Source: Bacilli bacterium
GTDB taxonomy: Bacteria > Bacillota_I > Bacilli_A > RF39 > UBA660
Reading direction: 5' to 3'
Assembly (NCBI GenBank): GCA_017525035.1
Contig: JAFXTH010000005.1
Span: forward strand, 64,025 to 128,024
DNA: 64,000 nucleotides
Below the pieces are notes generated by a model. It saw nothing but the letters and a program-made list of their open reading frames with translations. It made no database searches and was not told where the DNA came from. A program made the translations under genes and the position numbers. Shown here piece by piece: positions 17,032 through 25,066 of the stretch; positions within the stretch are counted from its first letter, which is position 1; every line of letters begins with the position of its first letter.

Positions 17032-17487
17032 ATGAAGAAGTATAAGTTTTTAGCTTTACTATTAGTAATGGTATTTGTATTAACTGGTTGTGGATCAACA
17101 AACAAATTAGTAACAGCATTAAATAGTGTTGTTGATGACACCGTAAAAAAATGGAAAGATAAAGGAAGCGTAACAGTTATAACAATTAGTGGAATTCAAG
17201 GTGACTTAACTAAAATCAATGAAAACTATTATATAATTGCAACAGGAGATAAAGAGTTTGAAAGATCATCTTTATCAACGCTTTATACAACAGACGTTGA
17301 AGCATATAAAGGGACTACTTATGGTACTATGAGAGCTATGCTTAGTGAAAACAAAGTTAATTATGTAATGGTATATGATGCTTCTACAAAAAAATACTAT
17401 AATATAGAAATTGATTATAAAACTGTAAAGATAAACGAAGTAAAAGAAGAATATCCACATTTTTCTAATGCTTCAGAAATAGATTAG
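17032..17487 (+). CDS. Small putative lipoprotein
   Basis: A 151-residue secreted protein with lysines at the N-terminus, a hydrophobic stretch and a good lipobox LTGC (cysteine near residue 20), so lipid-anchored outside. The mature part is a small mixed alpha/beta domain with no recognised family. The start is ATG 17032 behind TGGAGG; an in-frame ATG at 17020 precedes the ribosome site. TTAACA and TATAAT (16990-17019, 18-base spacer) are present upstream but would leave almost no leader. The next gene follows after 16 bases. Confidence 0.7.
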   Translation: MKKYKFLALLLVMVFVLTGCGSTNKLVTALNSVVDDTVKKWKDKGSVTVITISGIQGDLTKINENYYIIATGDKEFERSSLSTLYTTDVEAYKGTTYGTMRAMLSENKVNYVMVYDASTKKYYNIEIDYKTVKINEVKEEYPHFSNASEID

Positions 17488-17503
17488 AAAGGAATGAAAA
17501 AAT

Positions 17504-18610
17504 ATGAACGAAGAAAATAAAGAAATATTACCTGAAACTACAGTAGCACCTGCAGAAGAGGTAGCTACTCCAGAAGTTGTACCTGCACCAGCAGAAGTAC
17601 AAGCTACACCAGAACCTGTTGTAGAAGAACCAGTTGTAGAAGAACCAGTTGTAGAAGCTGTAGCAGAAACTCCTGCTGTGGAGCCTGCACCAGTAGAAAC
17701 ACCAGCAGAAGCACCAGTAGAAGCTGAAGTTCCAACAGAGGTACCAAAGGAAGAACCAACAACAACTGAAACACCTGTAACAGCAGAACCAGTAGCAGCA
17801 GAACCAGTAGTAGAAACTCCTGCTACACCTGCACCAGAGCCTAATAAGAAAGGAAATGGTGGAATAATTATTGCAGTTGTTCTACTTATCTTAGCGATAG
17901 CATTTGTAGTACTTATGCCATATCTACCATTCTTTAGTGACAGCAAGAAACCTGAAAATAACACTAACACAAATACTAACACAACACCACAACCTGCTGT
18001 AGCAACTGCTAAAGACTATGAAGGTGTATATGAAAGTGAAACAAAAAAACTTTATTTATATAACACTGGGAAAAATCAACTTGCTCTTAACATAGATGGT
18101 GATTATATTTATTCAAGAGATGTAGAAGTTATTAATGGTAAAATAACAATTCAAGGTTATGAAGATAATGCTACTATAGTTTTATCAGAAGATAAGAAAT
18201 CAATAACTATTAGCGGAGAAAACGCAAATATAACTGGTGAATATAAGAAAGTATCAGCATACACAAAAGAACAATATTTCAATGATTATTTTGGAGATAT
18301 GGAATATTTAAATTCTAAATACAATGGTAAATATACACTTGAAAAAGCTACATTAATGATGTATCAATCAGATAAAGAAACAGTTCGTGTTTTTATTAAC
18401 AAAGAAGAAGCAAGCAGCGATACAGCATTTAAAATTGAAGCAGATGGAAGCTTACGTGAAGAATTCTTGGATGATGTTTATACAATTAAATTTGGTGAAA
18501 ATAGTGTAATATTTGAAACTGTTAAAGGTGAAAAAAAGTTTGATGGTACTTACATATATGCTGGTGCCATAACTATTGATGATATCATCGCAAACTTCAT
18601 TAGTGGGTAA
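17504..18610 (+). CDS. Single-pass membrane protein with Pro/Glu/Ala-rich cytoplasmic region
   Basis: A 368-residue protein in three parts. Residues 1 to about 118 are low-complexity repeats of Pro, Glu, Val, Ala and Thr (PVVEEPVVEEPVVE, PAEAPVEAE). One transmembrane helix follows (about 122-145). An Asn/Thr stalk (ENNTNTNTNTT) leads to an extracellular beta-rich domain (about 160-368). No signal peptide, so the repetitive part should be inside. The architecture, including the Asn/Thr stalk, recurs in the gene at 21267. The function is unknown. It shares an operon with the lipoprotein upstream. Confidence 0.65.
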   Translation: MNEENKEILPETTVAPAEEVATPEVVPAPAEVQATPEPVVEEPVVEEPVVEAVAETPAVEPAPVETPAEAPVEAEVPTEVPKEEPTTTETPVTAEPVAAEPVVETPATPAPEPNKKGNGGIIIAVVLLILAIAFVVLMPYLPFFSDSKKPENNTNTNTNTTPQPAVATAKDYEGVYESETKKLYLYNTGKNQLALNIDGDYIYSRDVEVINGKITIQGYEDNATIVLSEDKKSITISGENANITGEYKKVSAYTKEQYFNDYFGDMEYLNSKYNGKYTLEKATLMMYQSDKETVRVFINKEEASSDTAFKIEADGSLREEFLDDVYTIKFGENSVIFETVKGEKKFDGTYIYAGAITIDDIIANFISG

Positions 18611-18625
18611 AACAAAAAATAAATA

Positions 18626-18654
18626 AAAGTAGTTAAAGATAACTACTTTTTTTA
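18626..18654 (+). terminator. Rho-independent terminator
   Basis: AAAGTAGTT and AACTACTTT perfect stem with a T-run that leads straight into the next promoter. Confidence 0.85.
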
Positions 18655-18663
18655 TGCTATAAT
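18655..18663 (+). promoter_or_regulatory. Extended -10 promoter element
   Basis: TGCTATAAT next to the terminator T-run, 21 bases before the start codon of the glycosyltransferase; weak -35. Confidence 0.5.
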
Positions 18664-18684
18664 TAAATTATCTAGGAGGATTAT

Positions 18685-19671
18685 ATGAAGAAGGACACAA
18701 AAAAAATTAAAACATTATATATAGTAGTTCCTTGCTACAATGAAGAAGAAGTTTTAAATGAAACAACAAAAAGACTAGAAGAAAAAATGAAAAAATTAGT
18801 CAAGTCTAATAAGATATCTGATGATAGTAGGGTAATGTATGTAAATGACGGATCAAAGGATAAAACGTGGGAATTAATTGAAAAAATCAGTAAAGAACAT
18901 AAATACTTTACTGGTATATGTTTATCAAGAAATAGAGGGCACCAAAACGCTTTGTTAGCAGGACTTATGACTGCAAAAGAATATGCAGATGTAGTAATTT
19001 CTATGGACGCTGATTTACAAGATGACATCAATGCAGTAGATGAAATGCTAGAAAAATATTATGATGGATGCGATATTGTTTATGGTGTAAGAAGTGCTAG
19101 AAAAAAAGATTCATGGTTTAAGAAGCATACAGCTCAAGCTTTTTATAAATTTATGAAAAAAATGGGAGTAGATATCGTATATAACCATGCAGATTATAGA
19201 TTAACTAGTAAAAGAGTATTAAATAATTTTGCTGATTATAAAGAGGTTAATTTATTCTTAAGAGGAATATTCCCTTTAATAGGTTATAAATCAGATGTAG
19301 TTTATTATGAAAGAAGTGAAAGATTTGCTGGAGAATCAAAATATCCATTAAAGAAAATGCTTAATTTCGCATGGGATGGAATTACTTCGTTTTCAGTTAA
19401 ACCAATTAGATTATTATTAACTTTTGGAATAATTATATTTATCGTTAGTATGTTAGTTACATTATATTGTATAATTGCAAAGTTAACAGGAAACACAATA
19501 GCTGGATGGACTTTCTTAGCATGTTCAATATGGATAATGGGTGGAATCCAAATGATTTCTTTAGGTATTATTGGAGAATATATTGGTAAGACATATAGTG
19601 AAACAAAAAGACGTCCAAGATATGTTATAAGTAGGAACTTGAAGGAAGAAGAAAATGAAAAAGATAATTAA
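18685..19671 (+). CDS. Family 2 glycosyltransferase, GtrB/DPM1-like polyprenyl-phosphate type
   Basis: A 328-residue membrane-associated glycosyltransferase. The GT-A domain has VVPCYNEEEVL, YVNDGSKDKTW, LSRNRGHQNALLAG and the metal/nucleotide site SMDADLQDD; ERSERFAGESKYPLKKM is the GtrB-type acceptor region. Two C-terminal transmembrane helices end near ISLGIIGEYIGK. Relatives attach a sugar from a nucleotide donor to undecaprenyl phosphate at the inner membrane face. It overlaps the next gene by 17 bases, and that gene encodes a candidate enzyme to use the lipid-linked sugar. AGGAGG precedes ATG 18685. Confidence 0.9.
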   Translation: MKKDTKKIKTLYIVVPCYNEEEVLNETTKRLEEKMKKLVKSNKISDDSRVMYVNDGSKDKTWELIEKISKEHKYFTGICLSRNRGHQNALLAGLMTAKEYADVVISMDADLQDDINAVDEMLEKYYDGCDIVYGVRSARKKDSWFKKHTAQAFYKFMKKMGVDIVYNHADYRLTSKRVLNNFADYKEVNLFLRGIFPLIGYKSDVVYYERSERFAGESKYPLKKMLNFAWDGITSFSVKPIRLLLTFGIIIFIVSMLVTLYCIIAKLTGNTIAGWTFLACSIWIMGGIQMISLGIIGEYIGKTYSETKRRPRYVISRNLKEEENEKDN

Positions 19672-21163
19672 GCATAAATATAAAATCTTTTGCTTTTTGG
19701 TCGCTTTTGTATTCTTACTTTTCACAAGTAAAAATTCCTTTTTATATGTTTTTAATGATTGGGTAGATGCTAATGCATTCTTTACTGTAGGTAAAGGTAT
19801 GATGAACGGAGTAGTGCCTTATAAAGACATATTTGAACAAAAGGGAATATTACTATATTTAATATATGGCATTGGATATTTAATAAGTAATTATTCTTTT
19901 CATGGCGTATTTATATTAGAAGTATTAAGCTTTACTATATTTTTATACTATATGTATAAAATAATAAGTATGTACTTAAATGAGAAGTATACATTTTTAA
20001 TACTTCCAATACTTACTTTCATAATTACAACATCAACATCATTTGTACAAGGTGGATCATGTGAAGAATTTTGTTTGCCATTCTTTGGTGTGTCACTATA
20101 CTATTTTATTAGACATTTTAAAGAAGAACTAACAAGCAAAGAAATATATATAAATGGTGTTATGGCTGGCTGTATATTGCTTATGAAATATACAATGTTA
20201 GGTTTTTGGATAGGTTTTGGATTGTTTATCTTTATAGATTTACTAATTAAAAAGAAAACAAAAAAAGCATTTTTATTCTGCCTTAAGTTTTTAATAGGAA
20301 TGTTTGCACCATTTGCAATTGCACTTATTTATTTGTTTATGACTGGTGGTATAAATGATTTCTTTAATGATTATTTTATAATAAATATGACTTCATATAA
20401 TCCAGGTGAAAAATATAACATAGTACAAAGAGTTATAAGAATATTTAGATCATCATATGTAGCAATAAGACAAAATGGTTTAATAATTACAGGATTAATT
20501 TTATCTTCACCTTTATTTATATGCTTTATTAAAGATAGACACAAACTAATGAAGATAGGCCTAATATCAAGTATGGTATTATCTTATGTATTTATATTCT
20601 GGGGTCTAAAAGTATATAGATACTATATGCTACCAACGATAATATTCACACTTATTACCATAATAGGAATAATTTCATTAATACAAAAATACACAGATAA
20701 AATGTTATATAAAAAATATTTAAATGTATTCTTTGTAATAATATTTATTCTTTCGGCATTCTTAAGTTATAAAAAGGCTAATTATGGATGCGATATTAAA
20801 AAGAGTAAGAGTGATTACTTCCAATATAAATATGCAGAATATATAAACAAATACGAAAATCCTACACTTTTGAATATGGGATTTTTAGATGTTGGAGTAT
20901 ATACAACTTCAGGTATTATTCCAACTACTAAATACTTTGAAGTACAAAATCTAGATTATGAAAGTTATCCAGAAAACTTAGATGAAATGGAAAAATACGT
21001 TAAAAACAAAGAGATAATGTTTATCGTATATGCCTCAATGGAAAAAGATGTAGATGTACCTAGTTACGTTACAGATAACTATGAATTGGTATATGAAGAT
21101 AAATATGTTTTTGAAAAAGAAAATTATGTAGCATTCCTTTATAAAGTTAAAGAAGAAAGTTAA
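19655..21163 (+). CDS. Polytopic membrane protein, probable GT-C glycosyltransferase
   Basis: A 502-residue protein with about ten to eleven hydrophobic helices. The first outside loop reads DWVDANAFFTVGKGMMNGVVPYKDIFEQKG, the pattern of GT-C fold enzymes (ArnT/PMT-like) that transfer a sugar from a polyprenyl-phosphate carrier to an outside acceptor. A soluble C-terminal region of about 100 residues follows the last helix. It is translationally coupled to the GtrB-like enzyme. Acceptor unknown; neighbouring surface proteins with Thr-rich stalks are candidates. Family assignment rests on topology, this motif and context. Confidence 0.7.
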   Translation: MKKIIKHKYKIFCFLVAFVFLLFTSKNSFLYVFNDWVDANAFFTVGKGMMNGVVPYKDIFEQKGILLYLIYGIGYLISNYSFHGVFILEVLSFTIFLYYMYKIISMYLNEKYTFLILPILTFIITTSTSFVQGGSCEEFCLPFFGVSLYYFIRHFKEELTSKEIYINGVMAGCILLMKYTMLGFWIGFGLFIFIDLLIKKKTKKAFLFCLKFLIGMFAPFAIALIYLFMTGGINDFFNDYFIINMTSYNPGEKYNIVQRVIRIFRSSYVAIRQNGLIITGLILSSPLFICFIKDRHKLMKIGLISSMVLSYVFIFWGLKVYRYYMLPTIIFTLITIIGIISLIQKYTDKMLYKKYLNVFFVIIFILSAFLSYKKANYGCDIKKSKSDYFQYKYAEYINKYENPTLLNMGFLDVGVYTTSGIIPTTKYFEVQNLDYESYPENLDEMEKYVKNKEIMFIVYASMEKDVDVPSYVTDNYELVYEDKYVFEKENYVAFLYKVKEES

Positions 21164-21224
21164 CGTTTAACTTTACAAATCAAGTCTAAAATATTTTAAA
21201 AATAATTTTATAGATTATTTGTTA

Positions 21225-21233
21225 TGATATAAT
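21225..21233 (+). promoter_or_regulatory. Extended -10 promoter element
   Basis: TGATATAAT, 33 bases before ATG 21267; -35 poor. Confidence 0.4.
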
Positions 21234-21266
21234 TATGATGTAATAAAAGAATATTAGGAGGATAAT

Positions 21267-21920
21267 ATGGATAATAACGTTAAGAAAAAAGATAATAAAA
21301 TGCTTATAATTGTCATTGGTCTTATAGTTTTAGCACTACTACTTTTCGCATTATGGTTCTTTGTTTTTAAAGGAGATAATAAAAAAGAAAATACAACTAA
21401 TACTAATAATACTAATACTGAAAATGAGACAAAAGATGTTGAACCTAAAAAAGGAGAATATGACTACACTAAAGGTGTTCTTCATACAGTAGATGGTTCA
21501 TCTAAATTTGTAATAAAAGGTGTAATGCTAGTTGGAAAAGAAAGAGAAGAACTAGGTTACATGGACAAGTATGCAGAAGAAACAGGATTTAAAACGAAAG
21601 ACTTAAAAACAAAATTTGAATTAGGTGAATGGATTAATATATATCTAGATACAGAGTTTGTTGCTAATGAAGATGAAGCAAGAATATATATAACTCCGCA
21701 TAAGACAATAGAAGAACATCAACAGCTTGATATCGAAGGATTAAACTCAAATGCTTTAGAAGCAGGTGGATTCTTCTTTGTATATAGGCAAACGGATTAC
21801 AGAAACTTTAACTTTGCTGGTAATGGATTAGTTGAAAAAGGAAGCCAACCAGGAACATATGATATCTTATTTACACTAGAAGGAAAAATACTTTATTATA
21901 TAGTAATAGATGTTGAATAA
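21267..21920 (+). CDS. Single-pass membrane protein with Asn/Thr stalk
   Basis: A 217-residue protein: a short lysine-rich cytoplasmic start, one transmembrane helix (about residues 12-34), an Asn/Thr/Glu stalk (ENTTNTNNTNTENETKD), then an extracellular domain of about 150 residues with FVIKGVMLVGKE and TYDILFTLEGK. No family recognised. The layout mirrors the gene at 17504, and the two bracket the glycosyltransferase pair. GGAGG precedes the ATG; a terminator follows. Confidence 0.65.
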   Translation: MDNNVKKKDNKMLIIVIGLIVLALLLFALWFFVFKGDNKKENTTNTNNTNTENETKDVEPKKGEYDYTKGVLHTVDGSSKFVIKGVMLVGKEREELGYMDKYAEETGFKTKDLKTKFELGEWINIYLDTEFVANEDEARIYITPHKTIEEHQQLDIEGLNSNALEAGGFFFVYRQTDYRNFNFAGNGLVEKGSQPGTYDILFTLEGKILYYIVIDVE

Positions 21921-21945
21921 AAAACTCATTAAATGAGTTTTTTTA
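21920..21945 (+). terminator. Rho-independent terminator
   Basis: AAAACTCATT and AATGAGTTTT stem with T-run. Confidence 0.85.
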
Positions 21946-21959
21946 TTTTGTAAAAAATA

Positions 21960-21988
21960 TTGTTTTACTACTAAAATTATGCTATAAT
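21960..21988 (+). promoter_or_regulatory. lysS promoter with extended -10
   Basis: TTGTTT (21960-21965), 17-base spacer, TATAAT (21983-21988) with TG at 21980-21981. Confidence 0.65.
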
Positions 21989-22013
21989 TTGGATTATTAA
22001 TGAGGTGGATATT

Positions 22014-23504
22014 ATGAATGAATTTTCAGAACAAGAAAGAGTTAGAAGAGAAAAATTAGTTGACATTGAAAAGTACACAAACCCATATCCAGAAAGATTT
22101 GAAGTTACTAATACTTTAGAAGAAACTAGAGTATTACCAGATGGAACTGAGAACATAAGCATTGCTGGACGTATTGTGTTTATGAGAAAAATGGGTAAAC
22201 TTAGTTTTGTACGTTTAAGAGACATACAAGCAGATATGCAAGTTCAATTAAAAAGCGACGTGACAAATGAAGAAGATTATGAATTCTTCAAAAAACTTGT
22301 AGACGTTGGAGATTTTATTGGAGCAACAGGTACAGTTATAACTTCACAAACAGGAGAAAAAACTTTACTAGCATCAACAATAAAATTCTTAGGAAAAGCT
22401 CTAAAACCACTTCCAGAAAAATATCATGGATTAACTGATACTGAATTAAAATATCGTCAAAGATATATTGATTTAATATCAAACGATGAATCAAGAAAAG
22501 TATTTTTAGGAAGAAGTAAATTATATTCATTCTTACATAGATTTTTAGCAGAAAATGGATTCTTACAAGTTGAGACTCCAATTATGCAAAACGCAGTATG
22601 TGGTGCAGCAGCAAGACCTTTTTATACTCACCATAATGCACTTGATATAGATCTAAACTTAAGGATTGCACCAGAAACATATCTAAAGCAATGTGTAGCA
22701 GGAGGATTTACAAAAGTATATGAACTTGCTAAATGTTTTAGAAATGAAGGAATGGATTCTGAACACTTACAAGAATTTACTCAAGTAGAGTGGTATGCAG
22801 CATATTGGAACTTTGAAGATAATATTAAGTTTTACCAAAGATTTATCAAAGAATTATTAACTGAACTTCTTGGTACAACAACAATTACTTACAAAGAAAC
22901 AGTATTAGATTTTGGTAAAGAAAACTTCGATCGTATTAATTATGTAGAGAAGATGAGAGAAATACTAGGATTTGATTTCTTAGATGTAACTGAACCAAAA
23001 GAATTAAAAGATAAGATAGTTGAAAAAGGATTATTTACTTATGCTGAACTTGAAGATTACTATTCAATCAGCCAAATAATTGACTTTGTATATAAAAGAA
23101 CTATAAGAGAAGGAATTGTACAACCAACAATTATTTACAATTATCCAGCATTCTTAATTCCACTTGCAAGAAGAAATGATAATGATAAGAGAATTATTGA
23201 TGTATTCCAAGTAGTAGCATGCGGTACAGAATTATGTAAGGCTTATTCAGAGCTTGTAAATCCAATTGAACAAAGAGCAGCATTCGAAGATCAATTAAAA
23301 GCTAAAGATCAAGGTGACGAAGAAACAATGGAAATTGATGAAGGATTTATGGGAGCTATGGAACAAGGAATGCCTCCAATATCTGGTTTAGGATTTGGAA
23401 TTGATAGATTACTAATGATTATCTATAATCAACCATCAATAAGAGATGTTGTATTATTCCCAACAATGAAAGAAATTAAAAAAATAGATAATGAACAAGA
23501 ATAA
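22014..23504 (+). CDS. lysS: Lysine--tRNA ligase, class II
   Basis: A 496-residue synthetase charging tRNA-Lys. The N-terminal OB-fold anticodon-binding domain (ISIAGRIVFMRKMGKLSFVRLRD) is followed by the class II core: motif 2 around AKCFRNEGMDSEHLQEFTQVEWY, and motif 3 PISGLGFGIDRLLMI. Length is normal. Start ATG 22014 follows GAGGTGGAT; an in-frame GTG at 22005 lies inside that site. Monocistronic with its own promoter and terminator. Confidence 0.97.
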   Translation: MNEFSEQERVRREKLVDIEKYTNPYPERFEVTNTLEETRVLPDGTENISIAGRIVFMRKMGKLSFVRLRDIQADMQVQLKSDVTNEEDYEFFKKLVDVGDFIGATGTVITSQTGEKTLLASTIKFLGKALKPLPEKYHGLTDTELKYRQRYIDLISNDESRKVFLGRSKLYSFLHRFLAENGFLQVETPIMQNAVCGAAARPFYTHHNALDIDLNLRIAPETYLKQCVAGGFTKVYELAKCFRNEGMDSEHLQEFTQVEWYAAYWNFEDNIKFYQRFIKELLTELLGTTTITYKETVLDFGKENFDRINYVEKMREILGFDFLDVTEPKELKDKIVEKGLFTYAELEDYYSISQIIDFVYKRTIREGIVQPTIIYNYPAFLIPLARRNDNDKRIIDVFQVVACGTELCKAYSELVNPIEQRAAFEDQLKAKDQGDEETMEIDEGFMGAMEQGMPPISGLGFGIDRLLMIIYNQPSIRDVVLFPTMKEIKKIDNEQE

Positions 23505-23528
23505 AGATTACTTAGGTAATCTTTTTTT
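23504..23528 (+). terminator. Rho-independent terminator after lysS
   Basis: AAGATTAC and GTAATCTT stem, 4-base loop, T-run. Confidence 0.85.
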
Positions 23529-23570
23529 ATGGCAAATATGTAAAGAATAGAGATCTATTCTTTTATTAAC

Positions 23571-23599
23571 TTTACAATAAAAAATATAATATATATAAT
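23571..23599 (+). promoter_or_regulatory. Promoter of the first Esx-like cluster
   Basis: TTTACA (23571-23576), 17-base spacer, TATAAT (23594-23599). A 9-bp hairpin (23542-23563) with a short T-stretch lies just upstream and may be a second terminator for lysS. Confidence 0.5.
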
Positions 23600-23621
23600 T
23601 AAAATAAAGAAGGTGTATATA

Positions 23622-24407
23622 ATGAATGAAGAAGAGACATTATATATCAATTCAGATATATTAGATAAATTCATGTCTGGAGTTAATAAATGTTCTTTAA
23701 AGATTGGTGACCATATCGTTTCATCAGAGAAAGACTATAAAAAACTTAAAGAAAATGATTTATATGGTGATGGTTTCAACAAAGTAGAAAAAGGTATGAA
23801 TGAAACTAATCATACAATGATTAACTGTAATAAAGTTAATGAAGAATTTTTAACTAAATATATACTTCTTGAAGAAAAAGGTAAAGAAATAATTGATGAT
23901 TTATATATACCTAATGATCTAAAAACAGGAAATGAGTTTTCTACGTCTTTATTTAATCAAACAAATTTAAATAAAGATGATAGCAATTCTATTAAAACGT
24001 ATATGATGAGTGATAGCAAAACAGAAGATGAATATAACGTTGTAAAAGAAGAAATAGTTAATGATAACAAAAACCTAGATTATGATGTTGAAATAGAAAA
24101 CATAGACGTTAATAAAGAAAATATTAATAATTTAAATAAAGAGATTAGTAGTGAAGCGAAAGCAGATGAAGAAGTCACAGTTAAAGAAGCAAATCTTGAC
24201 TATGTAGAAAATAACAAAGTATTAGATGATAACGTTGTAGAAAATATAAATGTATCTAAAGAAGAACTACATGATGTAGACAACAAGATTGTTATAGATA
24301 ATGAATTTACTACAGAAAATCAAAATATTACTAATGAAGATATTCCTTTAGATGAAATAGAAAAACAGGATGAATCTTTAGAAGCTGAAGAAGTAGAGGA
24401 TGAGTAA
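23622..24407 (+). CDS. Acidic Esx-cluster protein with long disordered tail
   Basis: A 261-residue protein, first gene of a four-gene operon with two WXG100-like proteins. Residues 1 to about 100 look like a helical hairpin of Esx size (ILDKFMSGVNKCSLKIGDH ... KGKEIIDDLYIP) but no WXG is visible. The remaining 160 residues are very rich in Asn, Asp, Glu and Val and are probably disordered. No signal peptide. It could be a secreted substrate or a chaperone of the cluster; function unknown. The start is ATG 22 bases after the -10, behind AAGGTG. Confidence 0.6.
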   Translation: MNEEETLYINSDILDKFMSGVNKCSLKIGDHIVSSEKDYKKLKENDLYGDGFNKVEKGMNETNHTMINCNKVNEEFLTKYILLEEKGKEIIDDLYIPNDLKTGNEFSTSLFNQTNLNKDDSNSIKTYMMSDSKTEDEYNVVKEEIVNDNKNLDYDVEIENIDVNKENINNLNKEISSEAKADEEVTVKEANLDYVENNKVLDDNVVENINVSKEELHDVDNKIVIDNEFTTENQNITNEDIPLDEIEKQDESLEAEEVEDE

Positions 24408-24409
24408 TT

Positions 24410-24715
24410 ATGAAGATAATTGTAACTTATAAAGAATTAGAAAATGTTTCTAATAATGTTAAAGAAAATTCTCACTTAATCGATGATCAATTAGATAAGA
24501 TGACTTTATTAGTAAATGATATGAAGAAAAATTGGCAGGGGGATGCAGCAGATATTTTTTATAATAGTATTGAAGCATATATAGAAAAATTGAGAAAGGT
24601 TCCTATATGCCATAGAAATATTTCAAGTATTATTAATTTCTTAAATAAAAACTACAATTCAATTGATAAAGAATTCGCACAGACACTAAAAAATGCGGTG
24701 GTAAATCATGAGTAA
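24410..24715 (+). CDS. WXG100-family (Esx-like) protein
   Basis: A 101-residue helical protein with W42-Q43-G44 in the middle (KKNWQGDAADIFYNSIEAY), the size and motif position of the WXG100 family. These form four-helix dimers exported by type VII (ESX/Ess) systems. The start follows the previous stop by 2 bases and the end overlaps the next gene by 8 bases, so the partners are made together. Family call is firm; secretion is inferred, since no motor ATPase is in the window. Confidence 0.85.
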   Translation: MKIIVTYKELENVSNNVKENSHLIDDQLDKMTLLVNDMKKNWQGDAADIFYNSIEAYIEKLRKVPICHRNISSIINFLNKNYNSIDKEFAQTLKNAVVNHE

Positions 24716-25055
24716 AATAGTACTAAAAAATGAAAATGAATTTGAAGATTCAATAAAGAAATTAAATAATATTAAGGAAGAAATTGACAAAATACTTGAA
24801 TTGCAAAATAAAGAAATAGATAAAATAAACGATACAAGAGTATGGACAAGTGATGCAGAAAGAGCATTATGTTCAAAGTATAATTCGTTAAAAAATAATT
24901 ATACTGACATTGATGATTCCTTAAATAACTATATAAAGTTTATGGAAACAACTTTAGATAAATATAGAGGAATTGATACACAAAGAAATACTAACATAGA
25001 TGATAATCAAAATGAATTAAATGTTGTAACAAATAATAATATTGAAGAACAATAG
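24708..25055 (+). CDS. WXG100-like protein with WTS turn
   Basis: A 115-residue helical protein with RVWTSDAERALCSKY at residues 45-59: the tryptophan (W46) is in the WXG position but the third residue is Ser rather than Gly, an accepted WXG100 variation. A hydrophilic Asn-rich tail of about 20 residues follows the second helix. It overlaps the preceding WXG gene by 8 bases, the layout of EsxA/EsxB-type heterodimer partners. Confidence 0.75.
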   Translation: MSKIVLKNENEFEDSIKKLNNIKEEIDKILELQNKEIDKINDTRVWTSDAERALCSKYNSLKNNYTDIDDSLNNYIKFMETTLDKYRGIDTQRNTNIDDNQNELNVVTNNNIEEQ

Positions 25056-25066
25056 GCGGTGATTAT

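Noticed and set aside
17473-17982. Minus-strand frame of 169 codons rich in Ser, Thr, Gly and Ala
   Set aside because: It is the complement of the Pro/Glu/Ala repeat of the plus-strand gene at 17504; it has no ribosome site and no independent family signal.
21157-21175. AAAGTTAA..TTAACTTT hairpin as terminator after the GT-C gene
   Set aside because: The stem is good but no T-run follows, so intrinsic termination is not supported.
23542-23565. Second hairpin after lysS as a separate terminator feature
   Set aside because: AAAGAATAG/CTATTCTTT is a real stem, but the T-stretch is short and the strong lysS terminator lies just upstream; noted only with the promoter.
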